This document shows positions 55,010-64,000 of a stretch of 64,000 bases of DNA, piece after piece. This DNA comes from Chryseobacterium taichungense (GTDB lineage: Bacteria > Bacteroidota > Bacteroidia > Flavobacteriales > Weeksellaceae): assembly GCF_900109935.1 (NCBI RefSeq), contig NZ_FOBV01000002.1:248001-312000 (forward strand), read 5' to 3'. How positions within the stretch are numbered: the first letter of the stretch is position 1; the number at the start of each line of letters is the position of its first letter. The notes under the pieces are model-generated. The model was not told where the DNA came from. It saw only the letters and a list, made by a program, of their open reading frames with translations, and did no database searches. The position numbers and the translations under genes are program-made.

Positions 55010-55034
55010 GTCACACTGAGCTTGTCGAAGTGTC
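55010..55034. repeat. CTTCGACAAGCTCAG-type dispersed repeat
   Basis: The minus strand reads GACACTTCGACAAGCTCAG followed by TGTGAC, a dispersed palindromic repeat seen in many bacterial genomes, including Flavobacteriia. It ends 45 bases before the preferred start of the second GH43 gene. Confidence 0.75.
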
Positions 55035-55079
55035 TCTTTGATATCGATTAAGAATCGAACCAACCAAAATATCAAAATC

Positions 55080-56690
55080 GTGAATATTAAAAAATCATTT
55101 TATATAGTTTCTTTTTTGGGATTTATCGGGCTGAATCAATTTTCAGCCCAGATAGACCCTTTTCAAAAGAAAGTAACCGAGTTTAAAAATCCCATCATTT
55201 GGGCAGATGCTCCGGATTTATCCATCACAAGAAACGGCGACGATTTTTACCTGATAAGCACCACCATGCATCTTATGCCCGGCGCTCCGGTTATGCATTC
55301 AAAAGATCTTGTTCATTGGGAAATGTCAAGTTATGTTTTTGATACATTAAATGACAATTCAAAATATGATTTGATTGACGGAAGTGTTTACGGACGTGGA
55401 CAGTGGGCTTCTTCCATCCGTTATCATAAAGGAAAATATTACGTTCTGTTTTCCCCGAATGACGAACCTTTCAAATCGTATTTTTATGTAACCGATAATC
55501 CTGAAAAAGGCAATTGGAAGCTTATCACGAGAACCAGACATTTTCACGATGCATCTTTGCTTTTTGATGATGATGATAGAGTTTACGTTTTTACTTCCAA
55601 CAAAGTTTTTGAGCTGAGTCCGGATTTTAAAACCATTATCGGAAATCATGACGGAACGGAAGTTTTCCAGAAAGATGCTTCGGAAACCGGACTTTTGGAA
55701 GGTAACCAAATCATTAAAAAAGACGGTAAATATTATATGATGATGATTTCCTGGCCGAGAGGCGGAAAACGCCGTCAGGAAGTTTACAGGGCTGATAAAG
55801 TAACCGGACCTTATGAGAAAAAGGTCATTCTTGAAGACAATTTTCTTGGATTTTCCTATGCCGGACAAGGTGCTTTGATTGATGATAAGAACGGAAATTG
55901 GTATTCCCTGATTTTCCAGGACAGAAATGGAGTAGGACGAGTTCCGATTTTGCTTCCTGTTAAATGGGAAAACGACTGGCCAATTTTGGGCGACAACGGA
56001 AAAGTGCCATTGACGGGTGAAATTCCGCTTTCACCATTTAAACCCAAAAATCATATGGTAGAAAGTGACGAATTTTCCGACAAAAAAATGAAAATTCAGT
56101 GGCAGTGGAATCATAATCCTGTCAATTCAGCTTGGTCTTTATCCGAAAGGAAAGGCTTTTTAAGGCTTAAAACCAGTAGAGTGGTCGATAATCTGTACCT
56201 CGCTCCAAATACTTTAACGCAAAGAATGGAAGGCCCGAAATCCAGCGGCGTAGTGGCTTTGGATGTGAAAGGGATGAAAGACGGTGATGTTGCCGGTTTC
56301 AGTGCTTTCAACGGCGATTCAGGGATTTTATCTGTGGTAATGGAAAATGGTAAAAAGTTTATTGTCTTTTCAACCAATGAAGTCAGTTTAGATAATAAAA
56401 CTAAGGCGGTTACAGGTGTTAAAAAAGATGAAAAAAAGAGAATTGCATTAAACTCGAACAAAGTTTATTTTAAAATTGATGCCGATTTCAACCTCGGAAA
56501 AGATTTGGCCGATTTTTATTATAGCACCGACCAAAAAAACTGGATCGAAATGGCAAAAGATTACAAAATGATTTTCGATTACCGAAGATTTTTTATGGGT
56601 TCCAAGTTTGCGATTTTCAATTATGCAACCAAAAATCTGGGAGGTTTTATAGATGTTGATTTTTTCAGAGTGAATAAGAGTTCAGAATAA
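55080..56690 (+). CDS. GH43 glycosidase (second)
   Basis: I place the start at GTG 55080, which gives a clean signal peptide (SFYIVSFLGFIGLNQFSAQ) and 536 residues. The upstream in-frame TTG at 55038 overlaps no repeat-free leader and adds charged residues. The catalytic propeller opens NPIIWADAPDLSITRNGDDFY (base Asp46), with FYLISTTMHLMPGAPVMHSKDL and then HDASLLFDDDDR and LLEGNQI for the other two acids. A C-terminal beta-sandwich (about 335-535) matches the GH43_C2 type. WADxPD-ISTTMH enzymes are xylan-active exo-xylosidases or arabinofuranosidases. Confidence 0.88.
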   Translation: MNIKKSFYIVSFLGFIGLNQFSAQIDPFQKKVTEFKNPIIWADAPDLSITRNGDDFYLISTTMHLMPGAPVMHSKDLVHWEMSSYVFDTLNDNSKYDLIDGSVYGRGQWASSIRYHKGKYYVLFSPNDEPFKSYFYVTDNPEKGNWKLITRTRHFHDASLLFDDDDRVYVFTSNKVFELSPDFKTIIGNHDGTEVFQKDASETGLLEGNQIIKKDGKYYMMMISWPRGGKRRQEVYRADKVTGPYEKKVILEDNFLGFSYAGQGALIDDKNGNWYSLIFQDRNGVGRVPILLPVKWENDWPILGDNGKVPLTGEIPLSPFKPKNHMVESDEFSDKKMKIQWQWNHNPVNSAWSLSERKGFLRLKTSRVVDNLYLAPNTLTQRMEGPKSSGVVALDVKGMKDGDVAGFSAFNGDSGILSVVMENGKKFIVFSTNEVSLDNKTKAVTGVKKDEKKRIALNSNKVYFKIDADFNLGKDLADFYYSTDQKNWIEMAKDYKMIFDYRRFFMGSKFAIFNYATKNLGGFIDVDFFRVNKSSE

Positions 56691-56784
56691 TTAAATCGGA
56701 ATTGATTTGGAAAGCTTAGAATTTCGCTCAAAAGAGCTTTATTTAGTTTGGTCTGCGAATAATTCGCTATTTAAAAATATATAA

Positions 56785-56864
56785 GCTCCGTAGGAGCATT
56801 CTGTTAATAGATCGTTATTACAAGAACAGCAAAGCCTCGTAGAGGCGACCTGTTCATAAAACAG
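56785..56864. repeat. REP-like palindromes upstream of the double esterase gene
   Basis: GCTCCGTAGGAGC (56785-56797) is identical to the palindrome at 52957. It is followed by CTGTTAATAGATCG and by a second palindrome, GCCTCGTAGAGGC (56834-56846), with GACCTGTTCATAAAACAG after it. Both share the CGTAG centre and the GACCTG tail of the unit near 53010. Confidence 0.75.
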
Positions 56865-56942
56865 CTGAAAACCCCAATAATAGAAATGAAAAAGATAAAA
56901 CCCTTGTCGGTATTATTTTTTTACCTAAATTAATAAGTGTAA

Positions 56943-58886
<1,944 letters not shown>

Positions 58887-59044
58887 ACTTTGTCCTTAAA
58901 AACATTAAGGCATTAAGCATTTTATATTATTTGCTAATTAGAATGAACACAATTGATGATTAATTTGATTTCAGAAATGTTAAGCTTAATTTGACTCCGT
59001 CGAACCTAAAGGTTTCTTAATGTTTTAATCCAAAATCATCCAAA

Positions 59045-61483
59045 ATGAATTTAAACAAAATAAAAACACTCATTATTACGGTTGTTCTTGTATCGGGAAA
59101 TATTAATGCACAATCTTATCAAAAAACAGATTCGGGATTGACGTTTTCTATGGATAATATGACTGTTGAAGTGAAATTGTACGGTGAAAATACAGTTAGA
59201 ATTATTAAGTATCCCGCCGGAAAAGCATTTGACAAAAACAGTTTGTCCGTTATCAAAAAAGAACAGAAAACCAGATTTTCAGTTTCGGAAAGTAATCATA
59301 TTATTTCATTAAAAACAAATGATGTACAGCTTTTTATTGATGCTAAAAATGGTGAAATAACGTACAATTCACCTTCAGGAAAAGAACTATTAAAAGAAAC
59401 CGGAAGCGATTTCAAACCTTTTAATGATGCAGGAAACCCGACTTATTCGGTGACACAGTCTTTTCAGCTGGAAAAAGACGAACCCATCTACGGTTTAGGA
59501 ATTTTACAGAACGGGAAAATGTCTCAGCGAAATACGGATGTAAAAATGATTCAGAATAACACCTGGGATTTTGTGCCGTTTTTTCAGTCTGTGAAAGGGT
59601 ATGGCGTTTTTTGGGATAATTATTCTCCGACGCAATTTACCGATAAACCAGATAAAACATCATTCTCATCGGAAGTTGGGGAGGGAGTTGATTATTATTT
59701 TATCTACGGAAAAAATGCGGATGGCATAGTTGCAGGAATGCGAAATTTGACCGGAAAAGTCCCGATGATTCCGCTTTGGACTTATGGTTATTGGCAAAGC
59801 AAAGAGCGTTACAAAAGTCAGGATGAACTGGTAGATGTAGTGAAAAAATACAGGGAATTAAAAGTACCTCTTGACGGAATCATTCAGGATTGGCAGTATT
59901 GGGGAAACAATTACCAGTGGAATGCGATGGATTTCATCAGCCCTGATTTTCCCGATGCCAAAAAAATGATACAGGATATCCACGATAGGAATGCGCATCT
60001 TTCGGTTTCCATCTGGTCGTCTTTCGGACCGATGACCAATCAGTACCGTGAAATGGATAAAAAAGGAATGTTGTTCGATTTCAAAACCTGGCCGGAATCT
60101 GGCCGGGAAGTCTGGCCTCCCGATATGAACTATCCTTCAGGAGTCCGTGTTTACGATGCTTACAATCCCGAAGCCAGAAATATTTACTGGCAGTATCTCA
60201 ACAAAGGCGTTTTCAGTCTGGGTGTCGATACCTGGTGGATGGATTCTACGGAACCCGACCATCTAAGCCAAAAACCGGAAGATTTGGACACCAAAACGCA
60301 CCTCGGCTCATTCCGAAAAGTGAGAAATGCATATCCGCTGATGACGGTTGGCGGCGTTTACGACCATCAGCGTGAAACTACGAGTGATAAAAGGGTTTTT
60401 ATATTAACGAGGTCAGCCTTTGCAGGACAGCAAAGATACGCAGCAAACACTTGGTCGGGCGATGTCAACTCTTCGTGGGAATCTTTGCGCAATCAGGTTC
60501 CGGCAGGTTTAAATTTCAGCCTCACAGGAAATCCGAATTTTAATTCTGATATCGGCGGTTTCTTTGCCGGAGTCTATAAAAGAAACGGCGGTGCAAAAAG
60601 CCCGATGTTTCAGGAATTGTACGTTCGCTGGCTGCAATACGGAACTTTTACACCAATGATGCGTTCGCACGGAACTGATGTCCCGAGGGAAATTTACCAG
60701 TTCGGAAAAAAAGGAGATACAGTTTATGATGCGATAGAAAAATTCATTAAACTACGATATAGTTTGCTGCCTTATATCTATTCTGTTTCTTGGGATGTTT
60801 CTAAAAATAATTCCAGTTTTTTGAGAGCACTTTCGATGGATTTTTCATCAGACCAAAAAACCTGGAATATCAACAATGAATATCTTTTCGGTAAATCATT
60901 TCTGGTTGTGCCTGTTCTAAATGCTCAATATACTCCTGAAAAAATAGTAAAAACCGATGAAAATGAAGGCTGGAATAAAACCGATGCCACCAAAAAAGAA
61001 AATGCACTTTCCAATGTAGATTTCACAAAAAATAAAACCGTGAAAGTTTATCTACCGGCCGCCGCAGACTGGTTTGATTTCTGGACGAATGAAAAATATA
61101 AAGGTGGTCAGGAAATAGAAAAATCTGTTAATCTTCAAAGTATTCCGTTGTATGTGAAAGCGGGAAGTATTATTCCTTTTGGTCCTGATGTACAATACGC
61201 AACCGAGAAAAAATGGGACAATCTTACGTTGAAAATTTACCCGGGAACTGACGCAGATTTCGTCTTATACGAAGACGAATTCGATAATTACAATTACGAA
61301 AAAGGAAATTATACAGAAATCCCTTTCCATTGGAACGAAAAATCAAAAACCTTGACGATAGATTCCCGAAAAGGAAATTTTAAAGGAATGATTGAAAAAC
61401 GGAATTTCAATATAATCCTTCCTGATGGTCAACAAAAATCGGTGAATTATTCCGGAAAAAAAATAAATGTCAGTTTTAAATAA
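59045..61483 (+). CDS. GH31 alpha-xylosidase/alpha-glucosidase
   Basis: The 812-residue secreted enzyme (signal peptide ending NINAQ) has the GH31 order: an N-terminal beta-sandwich, the barrel with GIIQDWQYWG, the catalytic nucleophile Asp400 in WWMDSTEPD, the acid/base Asp473 in TWSGDVNSSW, then C-terminal beta domains. The IIQDWQYWGN and FGPMTNQYREMDKKGMLF wording is that of the alpha-xylosidase branch. In complex xylans and xyloglucan such enzymes remove alpha-xylosyl caps. In this locus, which has xylose and glucuronate genes, complex xylan is the better fit. Confidence 0.88.
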   Translation: MNLNKIKTLIITVVLVSGNINAQSYQKTDSGLTFSMDNMTVEVKLYGENTVRIIKYPAGKAFDKNSLSVIKKEQKTRFSVSESNHIISLKTNDVQLFIDAKNGEITYNSPSGKELLKETGSDFKPFNDAGNPTYSVTQSFQLEKDEPIYGLGILQNGKMSQRNTDVKMIQNNTWDFVPFFQSVKGYGVFWDNYSPTQFTDKPDKTSFSSEVGEGVDYYFIYGKNADGIVAGMRNLTGKVPMIPLWTYGYWQSKERYKSQDELVDVVKKYRELKVPLDGIIQDWQYWGNNYQWNAMDFISPDFPDAKKMIQDIHDRNAHLSVSIWSSFGPMTNQYREMDKKGMLFDFKTWPESGREVWPPDMNYPSGVRVYDAYNPEARNIYWQYLNKGVFSLGVDTWWMDSTEPDHLSQKPEDLDTKTHLGSFRKVRNAYPLMTVGGVYDHQRETTSDKRVFILTRSAFAGQQRYAANTWSGDVNSSWESLRNQVPAGLNFSLTGNPNFNSDIGGFFAGVYKRNGGAKSPMFQELYVRWLQYGTFTPMMRSHGTDVPREIYQFGKKGDTVYDAIEKFIKLRYSLLPYIYSVSWDVSKNNSSFLRALSMDFSSDQKTWNINNEYLFGKSFLVVPVLNAQYTPEKIVKTDENEGWNKTDATKKENALSNVDFTKNKTVKVYLPAAADWFDFWTNEKYKGGQEIEKSVNLQSIPLYVKAGSIIPFGPDVQYATEKKWDNLTLKIYPGTDADFVLYEDEFDNYNYEKGNYTEIPFHWNEKSKTLTIDSRKGNFKGMIEKRNFNIILPDGQQKSVNYSGKKINVSFK

Positions 61484-61499
61484 CCTTAAAGTATTAACG

Positions 61500-62867
61500 A
61501 TGAAATTTTTAAGTATAATAACCATTTTAGGATTTTTTCAGATTTCCTTCGCTCAAAATCCGATTATCCAAACCAAGTACACCGCCGACCCTGCACCGAT
61601 GGTTTATAAGGATACGGTTTATCTTTATACGAGTCACGATGAAGACGATGCCTTCGGATTCAAAATGAAAGACTGGTTACTATACACTTCCACAGATATG
61701 GTCAATTGGACAGACCACGGTGTAGTGGCTTCTCTTAAAGATTTTAAATGGGTAAATACCGACAACGGTGCCTGGGCGCCACAGGTTGTTGAAAGAAAAG
61801 GAAAATTCTATATGTATTGTCCAATGCCCAACAATATGGGTATTGGCGTTTTGGTGGCGGACAGTCCGTATGGTCCTTTCACCGATCCTATCGGCAAGCC
61901 TTTGATCAAAAATTCTCTGGATGACATCGATCCCACAGTTTTAATTGATGACGACGGGCAGGCTTATCTGTACTGGGGAAATCCGAATCTTTGGTATGCT
62001 AAACTCAACGAAGATATGATATCTCTTGCTGGACCAATTACCAAAGACCCTTCGTTTGCGAAGGTCAAAGACCAGCCAGATCCTTTCAAATATCAGGAGG
62101 GACCTTGGGCGTGGAAAAGAAACGGAATTTACTATATGGCTTACGCTTCTAAATGTTGTCCGGAAGGGATTGGTTATGCAATGGCAAAATCACCTACAGG
62201 TCCTTGGAATTATGGAGGTGTAATAATGGATGGCGATCAGAGATCCAGCGGAAATCATCCCGGTATCATAGATTTCAAAGGTAAATCTTATGTTTTCGGA
62301 TTCAATCATATGCTTAGAATGCAGACGATGAGCAAACATTACGAACGCCGGTCTGTTAGTGTCACAGAAATTACCTACAATGCAGATGGAACAATTCAGA
62401 AGCTTCCTTTCTGGACTACGGATGGTGCGAAAAGAGTGGGTACTCTGGACCCCTATAAAAAAGTTGAAGCAGAAACGATGGCTTACAGCGAAGGTCTGAA
62501 AACAGAAATGGTCACAGAATGGGAACGCAATCAACCCTATAACAGAGGCAAAAAAATCACAGACCGCGTCATCGTTACCTCAATTAACAATGGTGATTAT
62601 ATTAAAATCCAGGGGGTAGATTTTTCCAAAGGCGTAAAATCTTTGGATGTGAATGTCGCTTCTCTCTATGGCGGAAAAATAGAAGTGCGTTCAGATGCTC
62701 TTAAAGGGCCATTGCTGGGAGTTGTTAACGTTACAGGAAAAGGTGAGGGCGACTTATATAAAACCATTAATACACCTCTGAAAAGTATAAAAGGAATCCA
62801 CGATTTATATTTTGTTTTTAAGGGGGAAAAAGACCTTTTCTATTTTGATTGGTGGAAATTTAATTAA
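61500..62867 (+). CDS. GH43-CBM6 arabinoxylan arabinofuranohydrolase-like enzyme
   Basis: From ATG 61500 the protein has 455 residues and a clean signal peptide (MKFLSIITILGFFQISFAQ). An earlier ATG at 61467 overlaps the GH31 gene and adds 11 polar residues. The GH43 propeller has Asp30 in YTADPAP, DDIDPTVLIDDDG and YQEGPWAWK for the three acids. The C-terminal part (about 320-455) looks like a CBM6 (KVEAETMAYSEGLKTE, then INNGDYIKIQGVDFSKG). The order matches XynD/AXH-type enzymes that free arabinose from arabinoxylan. It lies 16 bases behind GH31 and is cotranscribed. Confidence 0.87.
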   Translation: MKFLSIITILGFFQISFAQNPIIQTKYTADPAPMVYKDTVYLYTSHDEDDAFGFKMKDWLLYTSTDMVNWTDHGVVASLKDFKWVNTDNGAWAPQVVERKGKFYMYCPMPNNMGIGVLVADSPYGPFTDPIGKPLIKNSLDDIDPTVLIDDDGQAYLYWGNPNLWYAKLNEDMISLAGPITKDPSFAKVKDQPDPFKYQEGPWAWKRNGIYYMAYASKCCPEGIGYAMAKSPTGPWNYGGVIMDGDQRSSGNHPGIIDFKGKSYVFGFNHMLRMQTMSKHYERRSVSVTEITYNADGTIQKLPFWTTDGAKRVGTLDPYKKVEAETMAYSEGLKTEMVTEWERNQPYNRGKKITDRVIVTSINNGDYIKIQGVDFSKGVKSLDVNVASLYGGKIEVRSDALKGPLLGVVNVTGKGEGDLYKTINTPLKSIKGIHDLYFVFKGEKDLFYFDWWKFN

Positions 62868-62884
62868 ATCCAAATTTTTAAATA

Positions 62885-64000
62885 ATGTTGAAGACGAAAA
62901 TACTTTTAATTGCTGTAACATTTTTGCTGTCGGGAAATATTTCCAAGGCGCAGTCAACCGTTTGGTTAGACCAGTTGGATTTAAGCGTGGCAACTCAGGG
63001 ACACGGTAAACCAGGCATCAATACTTCAGTTGACGGAAAACCTTTGACCATTGCCGGTGAGGTTTTCAAAAGAGGTTTTGGTACGCACGCAGAAAGTTCT
63101 TTATTGATTAAATTAAACGGTAAGGCAAAAAGCTTTTCAGCTTTGGTAGGATTGGATGACGAAATGAAAGGTCAAAATCCCGCCGTTGAATTTGAAATTT
63201 ATGGCGACAACAAAAAGCTTTGGTCAAGCGGAATAATGAAATTAGGCGATAAAGCAAAGCCTGTTTCCGTTTCGTTGGAAGGTGTAAAACAATTAGAATT
63301 AGTCGTAACAGATGGCGGAAACGGACCGTATTATGACCACGCCGATTGGGCAGATGCCAAATTTGAAACAACAGACGGTGCAAAACTGATAACATTTAAC
63401 CCGATTTCATCAGTCCCTTATATTTTAACGCCAAAACCAGCGGCAACTCCAAAAATTAATTCGGCAGGCGTTTATGGCGTTCGTCCCGGCTCACCTTTTT
63501 TGTTCAGGGTTGCAGCAACGGGTGACAGACCGATGACTTTTACGGCAAAAAATCTTCCGAAAGGTTTAACAATAGATTCCAAAACCGGAATCATCACCGG
63601 AAAAATAGATACGAAAGTAATCTATGAAGTCCTTTTATCAGCTAAAAATGCTAAAGGCTCGGTTTCCAAAAAATTAAGAATAGAAAGCGGTGACAAAATA
63701 GCTTTAACACCCACAATGGGATGGAACAGCTGGAATTGTTTCGGACACGAAGTTTCGGCCGACAAAGTAAAACGTGCCGCCGATGCTTTGGTTAAATCAG
63801 GATTGGTGAACCACGGCTGGAACTACATCAACATCGATGATTCGTGGCAATTTAACAGAGACGGAAAAGACCCGTCTTTCAAAGGTAAAATGCGTGACGA
63901 TAACGGTTATATTCTGACCAATTCCAAATTTCCGGATATGAAGGAATTAACCGATTACTTTCATTCAAAAGGACTGAAAGCAGGAATTTATTCTTCTCCC
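62885..64000 (+). CDS. NPCBM and GH27 alpha-galactosidase (partial, cut by window end)
   Basis: The frame is open from ATG 62885 to the last base, giving 372 residues. A signal peptide (1-22, ending SKA) is followed by an NPCBM domain (about 24-160: VWLDQLDLSVATQGHG, FKRGFGTHAESSLLIKL), then a short Ig-like region (about 180-270), then the start of the GH27 barrel (LTPTMGWNSWNCFG at about 275, YINIDDSWQ, GLKAGIYSSP at the edge). The catalytic Asp residues lie beyond the end. GH27 is usually alpha-galactosidase. It is 17 bases downstream of the GH43-CBM6 gene. Confidence 0.88.
   Translation, partial: MLKTKILLIAVTFLLSGNISKAQSTVWLDQLDLSVATQGHGKPGINTSVDGKPLTIAGEVFKRGFGTHAESSLLIKLNGKAKSFSALVGLDDEMKGQNPAVEFEIYGDNKKLWSSGIMKLGDKAKPVSVSLEGVKQLELVVTDGGNGPYYDHADWADAKFETTDGAKLITFNPISSVPYILTPKPAATPKINSAGVYGVRPGSPFLFRVAATGDRPMTFTAKNLPKGLTIDSKTGIITGKIDTKVIYEVLLSAKNAKGSVSKKLRIESGDKIALTPTMGWNSWNCFGHEVSADKVKRAADALVKSGLVNHGWNYINIDDSWQFNRDGKDPSFKGKMRDDNGYILTNSKFPDMKELTDYFHSKGLKAGIYSSP

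Noticed and set aside
55038..55079. TTG start for the second GH43 gene
   Set aside because: It would add 14 polar residues before the signal peptide and lies next to a dispersed repeat. GTG 55080 gives a normal export signal.
55359..55868. 169-codon minus-strand frame inside the second GH43 gene
   Set aside because: It is antisense to the catalytic domain with conserved acids in the plus frame.
61467..61499. ATG start of the GH43-CBM6 gene inside the GH31 gene
   Set aside because: The ATG at 61500 begins a standard signal peptide; the earlier start would bury it behind 11 residues.

Overview
The window is AT-rich DNA from a member of the Bacteroidota, most likely a Flavobacteriia/Weeksellaceae bacterium close to Chryseobacterium. 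The basis is a SusC/SusD pair, -7 promoter elements of the TAnnTTTG type, few purine-rich ribosome binding sites, many secreted proteins whose signal peptides end in Ala-Gln, GH43/GH95/GH31 enzymes, and short palindromic repeats of the kind that litter Chryseobacterium genomes. No rRNA, tRNA, integrase, transposase gene or CRISPR array was seen.

Layout. 1-0.6 kb: the end of one unknown gene and a small unknown gene. 0.7-4.0 kb (minus): an mprF-like lysyl-phosphatidylglycerol synthase/flippase overlapping an AcvB/VirJ-like hydrolase. 4.3-7.9 kb: gnd-zwf-pgl, the oxidative pentose phosphate pathway. 8.0-8.3 kb: a 321-bp element with 22-bp terminal inverted repeats. 8.3-9.5 kb: two unknown genes and a 12-copy, 21-bp tandem repeat. 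9.5-14.4 kb: a TolC/HlyD/two-permease export operon without its own ATPase. 14.6-17.2 kb (minus): a porin and a DASS-type anion symporter. 18.3-25.1 kb (minus): an AraC regulator, two paralogous pilin-like subunits, a PapD-like chaperone, a tip-like subunit and a large usher-like outer-membrane protein. This looks like a divergent chaperone-usher system and is the most novel part of the window. 26.0-33.8 kb: a short polysaccharide export/biosynthesis locus (Wza, Wzc, UDP-sugar epimerase and dehydrogenase, sugar-phosphate transferase, aminotransferase) with a decayed pglD-like acetyltransferase and no glycosyltransferase, flippase or polymerase gene.

35.1-64.0 kb: a large xylose/hexuronate polysaccharide utilization locus. 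A NUDIX-wHTH regulator is followed by xylB, xylA, susC, susD, the complete glucuronate route (uxaC, an SDR mannonate oxidoreductase, uxuA, kdgK, kdgA/eda), a hexuronate MFS transporter, and a set of secreted enzymes: GH95, three GH43, a double-CE1 esterase, GH31, and an NPCBM-GH27 that runs off the end. Together these point to a branched, acylated glucuronoarabinoxylan as substrate. SusCD imports oligosaccharides, the secreted enzymes strip Ara, Gal, Xyl and acyl groups, xylose enters through XylA/XylB, and glucuronate is converted to pyruvate and glyceraldehyde-3-phosphate. The endoxylanase, alpha-glucuronidase and arabinose genes are not in the window. Several gaps between genes of this locus carry REP/BIME-like palindromes.
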